Shown piece after piece: positions 1-13,443 of a DNA stretch of 64,000 nt. The DNA comes from Hofstenia miamia. Lineage: Eukaryota > Xenacoelomorpha > Acoela. The notes below the pieces were generated by a model. It saw only the letters and a program-made list of their open reading frames with translations. It was not told the origin of the DNA and made no database searches. The DNA is taken from NCBI GenBank assembly GCA_004352715.1, contig SCFE01000002.1:2759198-2823197 (forward strand), in the 5' to 3' direction. Position numbers and translations under genes: made by a program. Each line of letters begins with the position of its first letter. Positions within the stretch are counted from its first letter, which is position 1.

Positions 1-246
1 TTATTAAGTTTTCTACAAAATCAAATTTTTCTGGAATAGCACAAAAAGTCCTACATTGCAATGTCAATGAATTTTGCGGGAAATAATTTTTTTGTAATCC
101 TAAAATTAGTCTAGCATCTACAATAATGGTGACAGAATTTAATGCCAAATTTCACTGTCTATAGAAATACAACATTGAGTTTCATGTTTCCAGTCTTCTA
201 TTTTCAATAAAATGTCCCTCTGCAGCATTAGGAAAAGAATGCCTAT

Positions 247-247
<1 letters not shown>
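1..247. repeat. Duplicated block A, copy 1
   Basis: Matches 20221-20467 at offset 20220, up to a (TA)n tract. Position 1 of the window corresponds exactly to the first base after the terminal-inverted-repeat element ending at 20220. Confidence 0.9.

Positions 248-289
<42 letters not shown>
248..289. repeat. (TA)n microsatellite
   Basis: Uninterrupted TA run after one GA. Marks the edge of duplicated block A. Confidence 0.95.
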
Positions 290-290
<1 letters not shown>

Positions 291-539
291 CACATAAAAT
301 AGGTTCATTTGTTTCAGTGGATAATATATTTTTACATTTAGAAGCCACTAATCAATTCAGTTTTTAGTTGCCTTTACATTTATAATAATATGGAAATTTT
401 ATACAAATTGATGCCTTATAGGTTTTCATAGGCTTTTAAAAAATATGTTGCTTCAGTTATATGTAACTGAATCTAAAATTCAGTCATTGCAATCATACTA
501 TTTCAAGTTGTCTTGCATGAAAACAATTCAAGGTTTTGT

Positions 540-960
540 CATAGAAAGTTTTCAGGGTCAATACTGATTATACATGTATGTACAACTATGCAAAAATATT
601 CCTTTAACAGAGTTGCAAAGTTAAAGAAATCATCCCTCAATTCCTCACTTGACAGAGGTTTTTGTCCAATCTGCTTGACACCTATCCCCAAACCTAACTT
701 CGAAAAACTGTTAGTTCCTATTGTTTTACATTGCTTCAAAAGTGCATCCAATGACCTACAGTTTGCATATCCTTCGAAGCGGAGCACTACGGATTCTGTG
801 ATTTATCTTGTTGATTTGATACTGTTAAAACTTGACCCTACGCCTCAGTCTCCAGTTCGTTTTATTTTTCTCGATTTCTCGTCTTCTTTCAACACTGTTC
901 TTCCCGGATGAGCGGCTTTCCAACTCTCTACAATTTGTTAGAGATATTGTAGCTATTCGG
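540..960 (+). pseudogene. LINE reverse transcriptase fragment
   Basis: Open frame to 911 reading CPICLTPIP..FEKLL, then DLQFAYPSKRSTTDSV, then FIFLDFSSSFNT. These are RT fingers and the palm A box (FLDFSSAFNT) of CR1/Jockey-like non-LTR elements. The frame stops just after the A box, before the YADD box. Confidence 0.85.
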
Positions 961-2819
961 CGCAAATTCAGCTTATTGTACATTTAATACACTTGTACTG
1001 ATGATCGATTAATTCATTGTTAATTGATAATTAACTTAGCGCTTTGTAATTGATTATAAATGCTAGATTCAGAAGCCAAATTCGAATCAATTATCAATTA
1101 GCAGTTATTATAAAATTCCCTACAATACTCAGACTTTTAATATATAAGGGAAGTGTACTCGGTCTAAGCCCTAGCCTAACCTTATAAATAAGTGCTAATA
1201 TATGTATTCTTTTTGTTTTTTAGCCATCACTATCAGTCGAAATAATTGGTTGATAATTGATTGACTCTTGAAATTTGATTTATTGTACAGCCCTAATACG
1301 CAGAAATTGATTTTAAGAATTTGCATTGATTAATTTCCAAATTCGCAAAACTGCATGAGCCAAAATGATAATCGATTTTAGCAAAGCGCTTAGTAAATTA
1401 TGGTAATATTTTATTAATAAGTTTTCGTCATACAACATTAGTATACATTATTTATATGGTGCTTTTTTAAATCTATTGTATTTTCTCATAATCCATATAC
1501 GATGATAATTCTAAATTCTCGTATCGATATATCTTATAGTTGTACAAAAAATATTTATTGATCAGTTGAATTGTGTGCCTGCCGATTTAGCAACAAGTTT
1601 TATTGCATAATAGCATTCAGATAAAGTATTCAATTTCAAATCATTTATGCAAAGTAGAAATTCAATATATGAAATAGCAACAAAAATTCTCAACGAGGAC
1701 AATCTCAATGTATTATTTCAAAGGTTTCTTTATAATAACTTCTACTTATATGAACCTAGCATGTACCGGCATTTGCAATAATTATTGTTCTGTGCTATTT
1801 CTAAACCAACATATTTTCGTTTTACAATTTATATTGACAACATGAGAGCAAATAGAAGTTCCATCGTTACCTTAAACCCAGCTTGAATTACAAACATGCT
1901 TTTTGTATTCTTTATTACAAGGATAGTGTGGAAATATGTAACTATTGAAAGCTTGAATATTTCTTTTAGACATATCTTAGTTATACTAGAACTAGGGTAA
2001 TAATATTTCACTGATATACGTACATATTTGAAAATTTATTGGATGCCACCTAATATTTAAAATATAGAGAATACTTTGAGACACTTTGCTTTTTCACAGA
2101 AGGAACCCCATTATTCGATATAAAGGTTTGGCATAAAGGCGACATCATCTAGATGTATACATCAATTATTTACTACATATATCTTCAGTTAATATCAAGG
2201 CCAATATAAAACACCTGTCTATTGTTTTAATTGTCTGGTTAATAATTTCCTAAGGTTGTTGTCTATCCAGACATTTAAGATATTCTCTTGAACAAATTGT
2301 TTCCTTTATTGAGTAGAAAAGCAAATTAGGTAAACTGATTTTGAGGTGATTATTATACTTTTTTACCACTGAATTAAGCAGATTAAGCACATGTCTCTCT
2401 GTGAAAACAATGTAAGAAAAGTGCAGCAATTCAAATTCCTACTTAGATCAATTTACAAAAATTTAAGTCAAAAATTTTAAATCATTGATATGCTATTTAA
2501 TCACAGTTATAACATTTAGTGAATTTTGCACACTATAAAACTAAGTTCATTTAAAGAGGAACTCATTTATGGAATATTTCTTATCAAATTCTACAATTTT
2601 TATACTAGAAGTGTTGCCAAATTTGACAAAAATTTGAATAAATTCGAAAGTGATTTAAGTTTTTACATTTCTCTTTCATTTTCACATTTTAAAGTGCAGG
2701 CCCTTGCTGCTGGCCGTTTATTTAGATTAGGGAACTAAATAACCGCTCATTAAAGGGTTTACTTGGATAGAAACAGCAAAATGCGGCATAAATCATATTT
2801 AACGTGAAACAACAGACTC
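961..2819. other. AT-rich intergenic, no gene seen
   Basis: Only short chance frames; no motif or repeat I could support. Confidence 0.6.
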
Positions 2820-2965
2820 CCAAAGCTCATAAAAGGCCACCTCTCAGTCTTGTTCAATATCCTATCATGTTTAGTGCGATACCTCTTAAAGTTTGAAGTA
2901 TTGATCAGTTTGTAATGTTTAAAAGGGTCCTAAAAACGCATCTAAAAAGCTAAAGATTATTTCAA
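2820..2965 (+). pseudogene. LINE 3'-terminal coding fragment
   Basis: Reads IPLKV, stop, SIDQFVMFKRVLKTHLKS, matching the usual C-terminal end of CR1/Jockey-like polyproteins (LPLEVR...FK..LKTHL). Too short to place further. Confidence 0.55.
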
Positions 2966-4580
2966 TAATGCTGTTGTTCGAGATAGGTTATCTAGATAGT
3001 CTTGATTCTCTTTATTAAAAGAATATTCTTGCAGATGTTTGTAATTTGAATTTTACAAATTTAATACAATATACTAAATGCCCCAGAGACAATGCAAATC
3101 TTTTGAATATATATTTGTTATATAATTTGGGAAATAATTCATTCTCTATTTATGTGTTGTAGCTACATGTTATTTTTGTTTTTTCCAAACAATAAGGTAG
3201 ACGATGCAATAAAAATTACAAAATGGTTTCTGAATTATAATTTAGTTTATTCTAAATTTTCTGCATAAGTGTATTCCGTTGTAAGGAAAACATTACCACT
3301 AAAATTTTGCTAAAATCCTAATGCATTGATTGAATTTGGACAAAATGAGTGATGTAATAAGATTTGTACAAATTTTAACTCTTTATATTTCCAAACCTGC
3401 TAAATTTGCACTCAAAATTTAAAATGAACTAAATTGTTTATCCAGAATTCGATTATTTTAATATAATTAACATAGACTATACATTTCTGGATAGTTTTCA
3501 GGATGCTCCTTTTCAGGGGCATAGGATGAAAAATAAATTTTTGATTAAAAATGTAGGTGAAAATTTGAATTCACAATGTCAAGATTGAGCCTAGTGTTAA
3601 AAATCAAAGTTATCTGGTTAATCATAGCGGAAATACATTGCTAAAATAAGTTTTCCAATACCGATGACAAGTAATATACGTGCGGCCGCGGCATTTTTTA
3701 TTCTATGTACTAGAGAGGGTAAGAATTCAAATATAATTTAGTTTTTTATGTATTCGCAGTCCTAAGTCGTCAGAAACAAAACCAAGCTGGAATATTTCAT
3801 ATAGATGGCTTTCATTAACTAGTAAATGGTTCTGTGTATTCAAATTCATTTTTAAGACAAATGCGATTCTTGTGATTTTGTTATTTTATCCTAGCAAATT
3901 TTTAATTTCTGTGCTGTAGGAATTGCGAAAAAAACCGTATCTCAGATCAAACGTCAACTATAGCAAAATATTGTATAAAAAGGTTATTGAGCCAATAATC
4001 GACGATAATCTGCTCCATAAAATAGATATTCGACGGGATATTTACTCAAGAAGAGGTTATCAAAGATAATCTTTTGTCAGATTATCTTTGAACAAGCCTG
4101 CCACTTATAAGACTTGCAAAGCTAACTCATGTTACGTTTTTTTATAGGAAGAAAAAGATTGTATAGTACACAAGCGTGACACGGGAATAATTTAGCTAAT
4201 GCATAAGCAATTTAAGACAGGCGCATTTTACACTATAAGAAGTTAATTAGCATATGTTCACGACATGGACATGCCGGTGTGTCATTTTTGATACTCTTCC
4301 GGTGCACAAGAAAGATTTCGAATTGCACTTCTGAAACAAAGTTTACCTAACAATTTTTCAACATACAATTTAGACTCCATAAAATCATCAATCCAATTGA
4401 TGTTAACACGAGTTTTCATACAAGCAATTATTCAATTATGTTATAATACGATTTAATTTTGTTCCTATAATAATCAAAACGAATAAATACCTATAATTTT
4501 TACTTAGATGCTGTAATAATGTGTATATTTACTTACAATTTTGCTAATTTCAGTTGAGAAAAAGTCGTTATCAAAAATCA
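2966..4580. other. AT-rich intergenic, no gene seen
   Basis: Featureless apart from a short GC island near 3682-3695 with GCGGCCGC. Confidence 0.6.
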
Positions 4581-5466
4581 CAGTAAAAACTTCCTAATTG
4601 AAATTAAAAATTATTCAGTAAAATCCTAAAATATAGTATTTTTGAAGCTGCAAACGTTGATAAGTCAACATGACGTGCTTTGCATTACATAATATATTAT
4701 AATAGTGATGTCATTTTTGCAGCAGCATTAGAGAGAAAGGATTTAACAAGTTTAACAATAATTTTTAGTCAGCATGTATAACTTACATGCTTAAAAATGT
4801 CAAACTCAGTTTTGAAGTTTTGTTAATAAGAACTTGTCCGTTTTGTGTTGGCAGCCTTGACTTATATGCATTTTTAGTTTAATGTAATTTAAATTATTAA
4901 TATTAATAATAACTTATTATATTGTAAATATTCTTGAATGTATATTTAAAATTTAGTAGTGGAAAACTTTGATAATAAATTGTCATATTACTGTTCAGGG
5001 ATGACCCGTTGGTCACGCCGGAGTATTTAATCATCGGCCAACAATAGTTCTGTAACTTTCAAGAAAAAGCGCTAATTTCGCCACAAATTTCCTTACCAAA
5101 ACAATTGTATTCAACGAACAGAAAATATATTGTTTCGTTCAAATAAAAAAAATAGCATGAAAACGTTTTTTAACAGGCTACAGCATTGCCATGACATAAA
5201 GTACTTCAATTTATTTTATCTACAATCATTTTTAGTTTTGTAACATATTGAGTGTTAAGGTGTTCAAATAAATACATATCACCATTAAATATTTGGCAGT
5301 AATTTCAAAGAAGAAAATAATGTAATATCGCCACAAAGGCGGCTATTAAAAAATTAATATGGTCTATTAATAATATTTATGATGCCTATCTTTCCTATTG
5401 ACATTTCTAATGAATTTAATCAGACTTTTATTAATCTAGGAAAATGCAATGGTCTAATAGTTAAGT

Positions 5467-6720
5467 GTGAAAATAAATCGGTTTAAATTTTTTCAACCCA
5501 AAATTTCTTTCCGTTTTACAACAGGTTTTGAAACTTTGAAAGTAATTCATAAACTTAAGCCCAAAAAATCCAGTGGGCCTTCCAAAATTCCTTCATGGGC
5601 ACTTAAAATCACTGCACATACGGTTGCCAGTCCCTTAAATTTCATGTTTAACGAATGCAATAAAAAGTAATTACCTTCCGGATTATGTAAAACTCTTATT
5701 TTAAAAAAATATATAGACAAATTTCAGTTACTTTTCCAATAAGCAAAGTATTCGAGAGATTATTACACGATCAAATAACGGAACACATAAATATATGCAA
5801 TCTTTTGTCAAATACTCAATTTGCATTTCAAAAAAATTTTCAACTACTGATGCACTTCTGAAAAGCTAAGAAGAATTAGAGATCTTCACTTGTCGCAAAT
5901 AAATTCCTAGCTATTGCTTGCTTAGACCGTTTAAAAACTCGTAATTCTATTAATAGTAGCATACTAATAGAAAAATGATCATATATGGGATTTTCATATA
6001 ATATCCAAAATTTGATAAATAGTTATTTGAAGCATATATATCAGAGATTAAAGTTAAGCGATGTTTTCTTCAGATTGGTTACCTGTTAATATTTGAGTTC
6101 CTCAAGGAAAAATTCTTGGTCCCATTCCTTTTAATTTATATGTAAACAATATGCACAGGACAACTGATTGTAGTTTAATTCAATACGCCGATGATACATG
6201 CATATTCAGCGATAATAAATCTATGCATATATTGTAACAAATTTAGATAAAACTGCACTTTGTACTTTGCTGCCCACTAAAATAATATAGATGTTTCAGC
6301 CTTAACCCTTAATCTCAATAATTCCGATTGTAGATAATTTCAATTTTTCCGTGCATTTATAATGAGTCATCTCAATTAGGCGGTATATTTGAAGGTCTAT
6401 CCTTTTCCCAAGACAGCTAATCATGTTTAACACACTGTTAACATTTTTCAAGCTCATCAAGAAATTACCACCTTATAATATTATTTCAATGCCTGGATTT
6501 ATTCATAAACAGAACTCCAGCTCAAAACATTTTACCTGCATTAAGTACAGAAAAAAGTCTTGAAAGTGTCATTCCTTAATACTGCTACCTGAAGAAATAA
6601 AGAAAGTTGAAAAATTAAGAGCTTTTAAGAAGCAAATTTTCTTTAAGAAAAATACATCTCAGGTCAATCATGGCTAGAATAAAAATTCTACAACAAAGAT
6701 TATTCAACAACCTGTACTTG
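5467..6720 (+). pseudogene. LINE reverse transcriptase, decayed, nearly full RT span
   Basis: Ordered RT landmarks in broken frames: KPKKSSGPSKIPSWALK (about 5550-5600), VPQGKILGPIPFN (about 6097-6135), QYADDTCIF (about 6181-6207), and a C-terminal LPEEIKKVEKLRAFKKQIFF (about 6590-6645). Many stops are present. The flanks on both sides recur at 11470-13118, but there the RT body is missing. Confidence 0.85.
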
Positions 6721-6837
6721 AAATCTCCTAGTAATTTCTTTTTAGCCTGTTAGATATATTGTATAGTATTTTTTTGCTTTTGTTAGTATTGTTTGTATTT
6801 GTATGTATGTTTGTATATTTTTGACGCTATAAATTAN

Positions 6838-7085
6838 GTGTGATAGAGAAAGATAGAACAGATCACGAGGAAATGAAGATGAGGCTAAGGAAAGAATGCA
6901 AGAGGAGAGTAAGGAAGGTACTACAGAAGTCAGCATTGAATTGGCAGAACAGCATAAAGGCATTTAATACGTGGGCGATAACAGTGTTGAGATATTTGGC
7001 AGGAAAGTTAGGTGGAACAAGAAAGAACTGAGGTATTTAGACAGGGAGACAAGAAAGATACTAGCAGCAGAGAGAGCATTCAACC
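6838..7085 (+). pseudogene. N-bounded 248-bp LINE fragment
   Basis: Bounded by single Ns at 6837 and 7086. GC-richer than its surroundings. Reads CKRRVRKVLQKSALN, FNTWAITVLRYLAG and, after a frameshift, WNKKELRYLDRETRKIL, which is typical of the region after the RT palm in non-LTR elements (...INTWAVPVLRYGAG...DRKTRKL). The 18 bp before the first N recur right after the second N. Confidence 0.75.
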
Positions 7086-7666
7086 NTTTTGACGCTATAA
7101 ATTATGAGTTTTTCATTGTAAATATTTATCTGAATAAATAATATTTTAGCCTATCTTATTGTGTTCAGTGAATAAATTTTTTAGTTAATGTATGTATTCT
7201 GCATCACTACGCATCATTTAGTTTACATGGACTGCTGCATGTGTTGCTCTTTTGAAACTTAACAAGTTTTTGCAACTGTTATTTACATATTGCAAATCAG
7301 GGTTAGCATGTTTAAGACATGGGGTGTTTTAAGCATTTTTCTTTTGCAAAGTTTTTTGAATTGGTATTTTTGAAAAACTGTCAAAATCTGGAAAGGTTCT
7401 TCATCAACTAATACATCCACAGTTTTGTTGATATAATATTATTCATTGAATTCATGTTAAGCAAGTAATTTACTTCGCCTCTACTTAGTTATGAATTGCA
7501 TATACAAATAGGTGTTAAGCGTTTATGAAGATTTTATAAGTTATCAGAAATGATTGAATTTCTTGGTATCAAATCAAAGACATTTTTATGTTTCTTTTAA
7601 GTTCTCTTACTAATTTTTCTTTCTAAATTTAATATTGAAACTTATAATTTAAAACAAAATTAATAA

Positions 7667-7776
7667 AATTTGATTTTAGAAAAAATTTTGTTAATTCAAT
7701 CATTTATATATAATAATATTTTAAGTTATTATAAATATTTACCGTATACTAATATCATATCTAGGAATTCATTTCA

Positions 7777-7783
<7 letters not shown>
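7667..7783 (+). repeat. Repeat E, copy 1
   Basis: Matches 16070-16180 apart from a 2-bp TA indel. Here it continues through a (TA)n tract into block B; at 16180 it continues into different DNA. Confidence 0.85.

Positions 7784-7829
<46 letters not shown>
7781..7829. repeat. (TA)n microsatellite
   Basis: TA run joining repeat E to block B copy 1. Confidence 0.95.
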
Positions 7830-7833
<4 letters not shown>

Positions 7834-9120
7834 AATAATCCATGCATCGAAATGTATTTGTTTATTAGTAGACATTCTGAGAGGTTTTCGGCACTAATAT
7901 ATTAAGTTCAAATCTGTGTGAATTATTTTGAATATGGTAGCTGTCTATCATGACATTTTTGCAAATCAATACAAAATACAACTCAAGTAGTTTGTATTAG
8001 AGAGAAATTCGATAAGAGTGTTGAAAATTTACCAATTTGTACGTTTAACTTTCTGTTTTTTACGAATGCCCATTACTCTATCTGATACAAGTCCGCTTAT
8101 AACAATGTTTCATCACCAGTTACATCCATTAACCTGTTTTCGTAATTCTTACTCTATGAATTGTTCAAATATGTATCCACTTGTACATAAACCATAACTA
8201 CAGCTTTTCACAAGTTGATCTAATAGAAACCTGAAAATTTACTTCCCATAACTTTTAGGTTTTTGAAAAAACTAAATCAAGAATTTGCTGCAGATTACAA
8301 TTTTTTACGGATAAAAGGCACTAAAATATAGTTCTTAATGTTTTCCTCATTAAAATGTCGATCCTTCTGTCACACTTTTCAATGTGATTAAAAGACGTTT
8401 GAGAGGGAAATAAATTAGAACCTAATGCATAGTTTGAGTCAAGCCTTCTGTAAACATAAAAGGCCTTGTTTGAGTTTAATTTCCAGATCATTTGCTCGGA
8501 AAGCGCGGCTAGCTGTTATTTTCATTGTCATTTTAATGCACAACTTTTTTGAAAATTTGATTGTTTATGTAATAGGGGCAAATCTTAGACATTCAATAAA
8601 TGTACTTGTTGTTAAAATTTTGAAGATGCATGCTTGTATAAAATCCTTATTAAAATTGGATTTTAAACAATGCATTGTATAATATCCCCTTACTAATAGT
8701 AGAAGATTGTATGTGGGAAATCCTTTTTAAGCAAATTCCCAATGATTTATATGGCTATAATGAGTAAATTCTTTTAAATTCTCCAAAATGACACATATAT
8801 TCTAAAGCATTTAAGAGATGGGAGACTTTCCAAATGGATATGTACCTGGTTTGGAAACAATTATTAAAAAAAAGTAAACAAAAACCCCTTATCATTGAAA
8901 TTTGTTGACCGCATTGACTTTTGAGCCGTCCTGATCATAGACAGACTTTTTAAGAGTATTGGAACAAAAACCGGACAAACACAGACACATGTGTCACCCC
9001 ATTGGTAATATTACGTAAAGGAGATGTAATCAGACAAATAAGAATCGATTAAATGTAAAGCTTATGTGGAACTTTATGGAAAGCTTTAAAAAATGGGGTT
9101 ATAAGCAGTATACTAATGAT

Positions 9121-10165
9121 GGGTTCCGGATAGTGAATTGAATATACCGGATACCGGATTATTTGACTACCGGATACCGGATAATATATTGTTCAATTAT
9201 TACTAGAGCAACCAGGAATTTTACTTTAAAAAAACAAAATATGACCTTATTTTTATGATCATCATAAATTTGACAAAATTTAGTTAAATATGCCCTAAAA
9301 TATTAACATCGATTTTTCAATATTATCCATTTAAGCAAAAATAAAACGCTTTTCTGTTACTGAGAACAAGATATAAACCAAATAAAAAATTCTTACATAA
9401 TAAAAAGTCAATTTTTCGAAGAAACTACTTTACTAAAGTATAATAAAAGCACATAAATTTCCATATATTATTGTGGTTAAGATTTCTGTCATAGGCTAAG
9501 AATTTTCTCAACACAGAGACACTTCTCTCAAATGCAGCCGATGTTGCTTGACATTTTCGTAATCTAGCATACAATTCTGATTAAATGTCCAACCCCTTTC
9601 TTTCCATTTTAACAGTGAAACCGTTATTTTCTAATCGTGACTTGATATAGGTGATTATTTCACAGCTATCATTTCCAAGATCAACGTTGAGAGTAATAAC
9701 AACATCTGGTGGAATTTCACCTCGGTCAAACATTGAACAACCTTTATTTTTTATGATAGCAATTATATTTTCAACACTCATATATTTTGCCTAAATACGC
9801 ATGGCACAATTCTGCAGCACGTGTGCCTTGCAAAATCCATGAAATAATAATATGGTATAGTTCCTTTAATATTTTTCCGCTGCCATCATACATGGCTAAT
9901 CCTCTTGGTTGCTCTAATTATTTATAAAGAACAACCTCATTTCTCAATTAATATCGACCAATAGCTAATGAAAATAGATAAATATTGAATAGATGTGTCA
10001 GAAAAACTTGTTTTGTTGCATGACAACTTGCATATCATGGAAAAACATAGTTTTTCCTTGAAAATTCTATTTTAAATCAAGTTTTTCTCAGAATATGTTA
10101 TCCGGTAAAATCCGATAAACAAACGTAATTTTACCACATACCGGATACGGATCCCGGTACATTCC
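9121..10165 (-). mobile_element. hAT-like relic with CCGGAT subterminal repeats, copy 1
   Basis: The left part (9121-9190) holds clustered CCGGATACCGGAT words and the right part (10090-10165) CCGGTAAAATCCG, ACCGGATACGG and CCCGGTAC. Between them is a minus-strand transposase C-terminus. Exact TIR and 8-bp target duplication were not identified, so the boundaries are approximate. Confidence 0.65.
9425..9781 (-). pseudogene. hAT transposase C-terminal fragment, copy 1
   Basis: One frame from 9781 to 9425 with a single internal TAA at 9581-9583. After it the reading is RKCQATSAAFERSVSVLRKF, then LAYDRNLNHNN, the hATC dimerisation signature (SAA.ERSFS.LRK.L..DR...). The first 66 residues are not recognised on their own. 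Everything upstream is lost. Confidence 0.75.
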
Positions 10166-11202
10166 TAAAATATTCTAAAGCAGAATTTTTAATTGAATAT
10201 TATCATGTAAATATAAAGTATGAATTTAAAATAGAATAATTTATATTTTGCTAAAATATTATTCCTTTCCAACTTGGCAGCAGCATCCGGTTGCACCACT
10301 TGCAACCTCCAAGTTGCATTATGTAGTTTTCACATAAATAGTACTACTAATTATACAGATCTGTTATGCTTGCCTTTTCAAACATTATATGCCTCTAATG
10401 TGGTGCAATTTGTATGTGAACCGACCTAATTTAGCCAATTTTCATCAAGCTTGAAGTGTGACTAATACTCAAGTGTGTCCAATATTCGAAAAAATATGAT
10501 AAAGCATTGTTTGCCTTAGTAGAACACCATCTTAAAATTACAGGTATACAGCCAATGTACAGACTTAACTTTTCAAAATCTTAACAGAGATGTGTTTCAA
10601 TTTATCTGAAAATATTTAATCAGAATGTTCAGAAAACCTGAAAAAATCAGGATGTAAATACTAGTCATAATCAGGACTGTCTTGTATATTTAAGCTTTTT
10701 ATTTAAGAGTTTGAGTAAATATAAATATTATGCATTAAAAAATTAAACTTCTGGAATTCATTCCAAAAATAGATCATTTTGAAAAAAGTGAAACGTTAAG
10801 TTGAAAATATAAAGATCGCACCCCTAAAACCCTAAAAATAACAGAGTGTCTTCTGTAATGTCAATGCAATGATAGCAATATATCATATACCGGAGAAACT
10901 TAGAGAAATCCAGGGACATGATTGAAAGACGATAACATGAAACGAAAGAAGAAACTTTTAAAATTAAATCTTAAAATGGGCTAACAGTCAAAACACTTTA
11001 TAGCTAAACATCTTCAAATTTATAATGCTTGAAAGATGTCTGTCTTCTAATAGGCATAGCTGATTACATAATATTTAGTTACAGCTCTTATAATCCTGGT
11101 GATTATTCTCACATTTCACTATCTTTAAATGAAGATTAAATCATAGAAAATGGTCGGTTTCAAATTTTATTATAAGATGTCTCACAAAATCTCTAAATAT
11201 AC

Positions 11203-11205
<3 letters not shown>

Positions 11206-11237
<32 letters not shown>
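11206..11237. repeat. (AT)n microsatellite
   Basis: 32-bp run, the same length as in block B copy 2 (23894-23925). Confidence 0.95.
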
Positions 11238-11245
<8 letters not shown>

Positions 11246-11303
11246 ATATAAACCATTAAACAAAGATAGTTAGCAGATGTATTTATATATCATATGTGTA
11301 GTN

Positions 11304-11469
11304 GTGTGACAAAAAATATTTTTTTCTTAGTTGAGTATATTTTTTCGGTATTTCTGGTCAATGTGATATTGCTAAAAATGAATTTGATGCTTCACAGTAT
11401 TAACAATACTATAGGAAATATCATGAAATTAAGTTTATGGCCTAAATAGATGATTGAATATACAAATCG
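11304..11469 (+). mobile_element. Truncated left end of the CACTG-type element
   Basis: Matches 18659-18824 with one mismatch. It starts right after the N at 11303, so the first four TIR bases are missing. It then switches to repeat family C at 11470. The diverged copy at 17307 keeps the same join, so the join is not unique to this copy. Confidence 0.7.
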
Positions 11470-13118
11470 CAGTAAAAACTTCCTAATTGAAATTAAAAAT
11501 TATTCAATAGCATCCTAAAATATAGTATTTTTGAAGCTGCAAACGTTGATAAGTCAACATGACGTGCTTTGCATTACATAATATATTATAATAGTGATGT
11601 CATTTTTGCAGCAGCATTAGAGAGAAAGGATTTAACAAGTTTAACAATAATTTTTAGTCAGCATGTATAACTTACATGCTTAAAAATGTCAAACTCAGTT
11701 TTGAAGTTTTGTTAATAAAAACTTGTCCGTTTTGTGTTGGCAGCCTTGACTTATATGCATTTTTAGTTTAATGTAATTTAAATTATTAATATTAATAATA
11801 ACTTATTATATTGTAAATATTCTTGAATGTATATTTAAAATTTAGTAGTGGAAAACTTTGATAATAAATTGTCATATTACTGTTCAGGGATGACCCGTTG
11901 GTCACGCCGGAGTATTTAATCATCGGCCAACAATAGTTCTGTAACTTTCAAGAAAAAGCGCTAATTTCGCCACAAATTTCCTTACCAAAACAATTGTATT
12001 CAACGAACAGAAAATATATTGTTTCGTTCAAATAAAAAAAATAGCATGAAAACGTTTTTTAACAGGCTACAGCATTGCCATGACATAAAGTACTTCAATT
12101 TATTTTATCTACAATCATTTTTAGTTTTGTAACATATTGAGTGTTAAGGTGTTCAAATAAATACATATCACCATTAAATATTTGGCAGTAATTTCAAAGA
12201 AGAAAATAATGTAATATCGCCACAAAGGCGGCTATTAAAAAACTGATATGGTCTATTAATAATATTTATGATGCCTATCTTTCCTATTGACATTTCTAAT
12301 GAATTAAATCAGACTTTTATTAATCTAATAAAATGCAATGGTCCAATAGTTAAGTTAAGCTTTTAAGAATTTACTTTAAGATAAATACATCTCAGGTCAA
12401 TCATGGCTAGAATAAAAATTCTACAACAAAGATTATTCAACAACCTGTACTTGAAATCTAGTAATTTCTTTTTAGCCTGTTAGATATATTGTATTAATAG
12501 TATTTTTTGCTTTTGTTAGTATTGTTTGTATTTATATGTATGTTTGTATATTTTTGACGCTATAAATTATGAGTTTTTCATTGTAAATATTTATCTGAAT
12601 AAATAATATTTTAGCCTATCTTATTGTGTTCAGTGAATAAATTTTTGAGTTAATGCATGTATTCTGCATCACTACGCATCATTTAGTTTACATGGACTGC
12701 TGCATGTGTTGCTCTTTTGAAACTTAGCAAGTTTTTGCAACTGTTATTTACATATTGCAAGTCAGGGTTAGCATGTTTAAGACATGGGGTGTTTTAAGCA
12801 TTTGTCTTTTGCAAAGTTTTTTGAATTGGTATTTTTGAAAAACTGTCAAAATCTGGAAAGTTTCTTCATCAACTAATACGTCCACAGTTTTGTTGATGTA
12901 ATATTAATCATTGAATTCATATTAAGCAAGTACTTAGTTATGAATTGCATATACAAATAGGTGTTAAGCGTTTATGAAGATTTTACAAGTTATCAGAAAT
13001 GATTGAATTTCTTGGTATCAAATCAAAGACATTTTTGTTTCTTTTAAGTTCTCTTACTAATTTTTCTTTCTAAATTTAATATTGAAACTTATAATTCAAA
13101 ACAAAATTAATAAAATTG
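11470..13118 (+). repeat. Repeat family C, copy lacking the RT body
   Basis: Collinear with 4581-7668 except that the LINE coding part is deleted. The junction near 12355-12360 shares a short GCTTTTAAGA stretch with the far side. It is a deletion derivative or a non-autonomous partner. Confidence 0.82.
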
Positions 13119-13443
13119 TCTTTATAATTTCCTTCCTATGCTTCGTGTTTCTGGTGAAGTTTTTCTTAAATGTATTTTGTACGATATTTTGTCTTGTCTT
13201 AAACTTAAAAAAAGTTTCTAAAGATTTCATATTCTAATGAAGACAAATAATTATCTCTCTTGATTTTAAACAAGGTATTTTGATTCACAGGTAGTGATGA
13301 AAAACAATTTAGTAGATAAGCAGAAAATGTTCAGCATTTTATCTGAGTAATTTTGCAATAATTCGGAAGATAAACTTTAAGGCTTTGAAAGCATCTTGAT
13401 TCCTCGTAACATTTTCTGTACTATTTTATTGACTTCATTCTAA

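Larger units (their letters stand above)
4581..7668 (+). repeat. Repeat family C, copy with RT body
   Basis: 4581-5466 matches 11470-12355 and about 6621-7668 matches 12359-13118 at high identity. Between them sits the LINE body (5467-6620), absent from the other copy. A 248-bp N-bounded segment interrupts at 6838-7085. Confidence 0.85.
7830..11302. repeat. Duplicated block B, copy 1 (3473 bp)
   Basis: Matches 20518-23990 at a constant offset of 12688, checked at both ends, at internal landmarks, and across the (AT)n run at 11206-11237, which has identical length in both copies. Contains a hAT relic. Ends at a single N. Confidence 0.93.

Noticed and set aside
8425-8682. 85-codon frame, present again at 21113-21370
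   Set aside because: Sits inside the duplicated block, has no recognised domain and no splice context; identity of the copies says nothing about coding.
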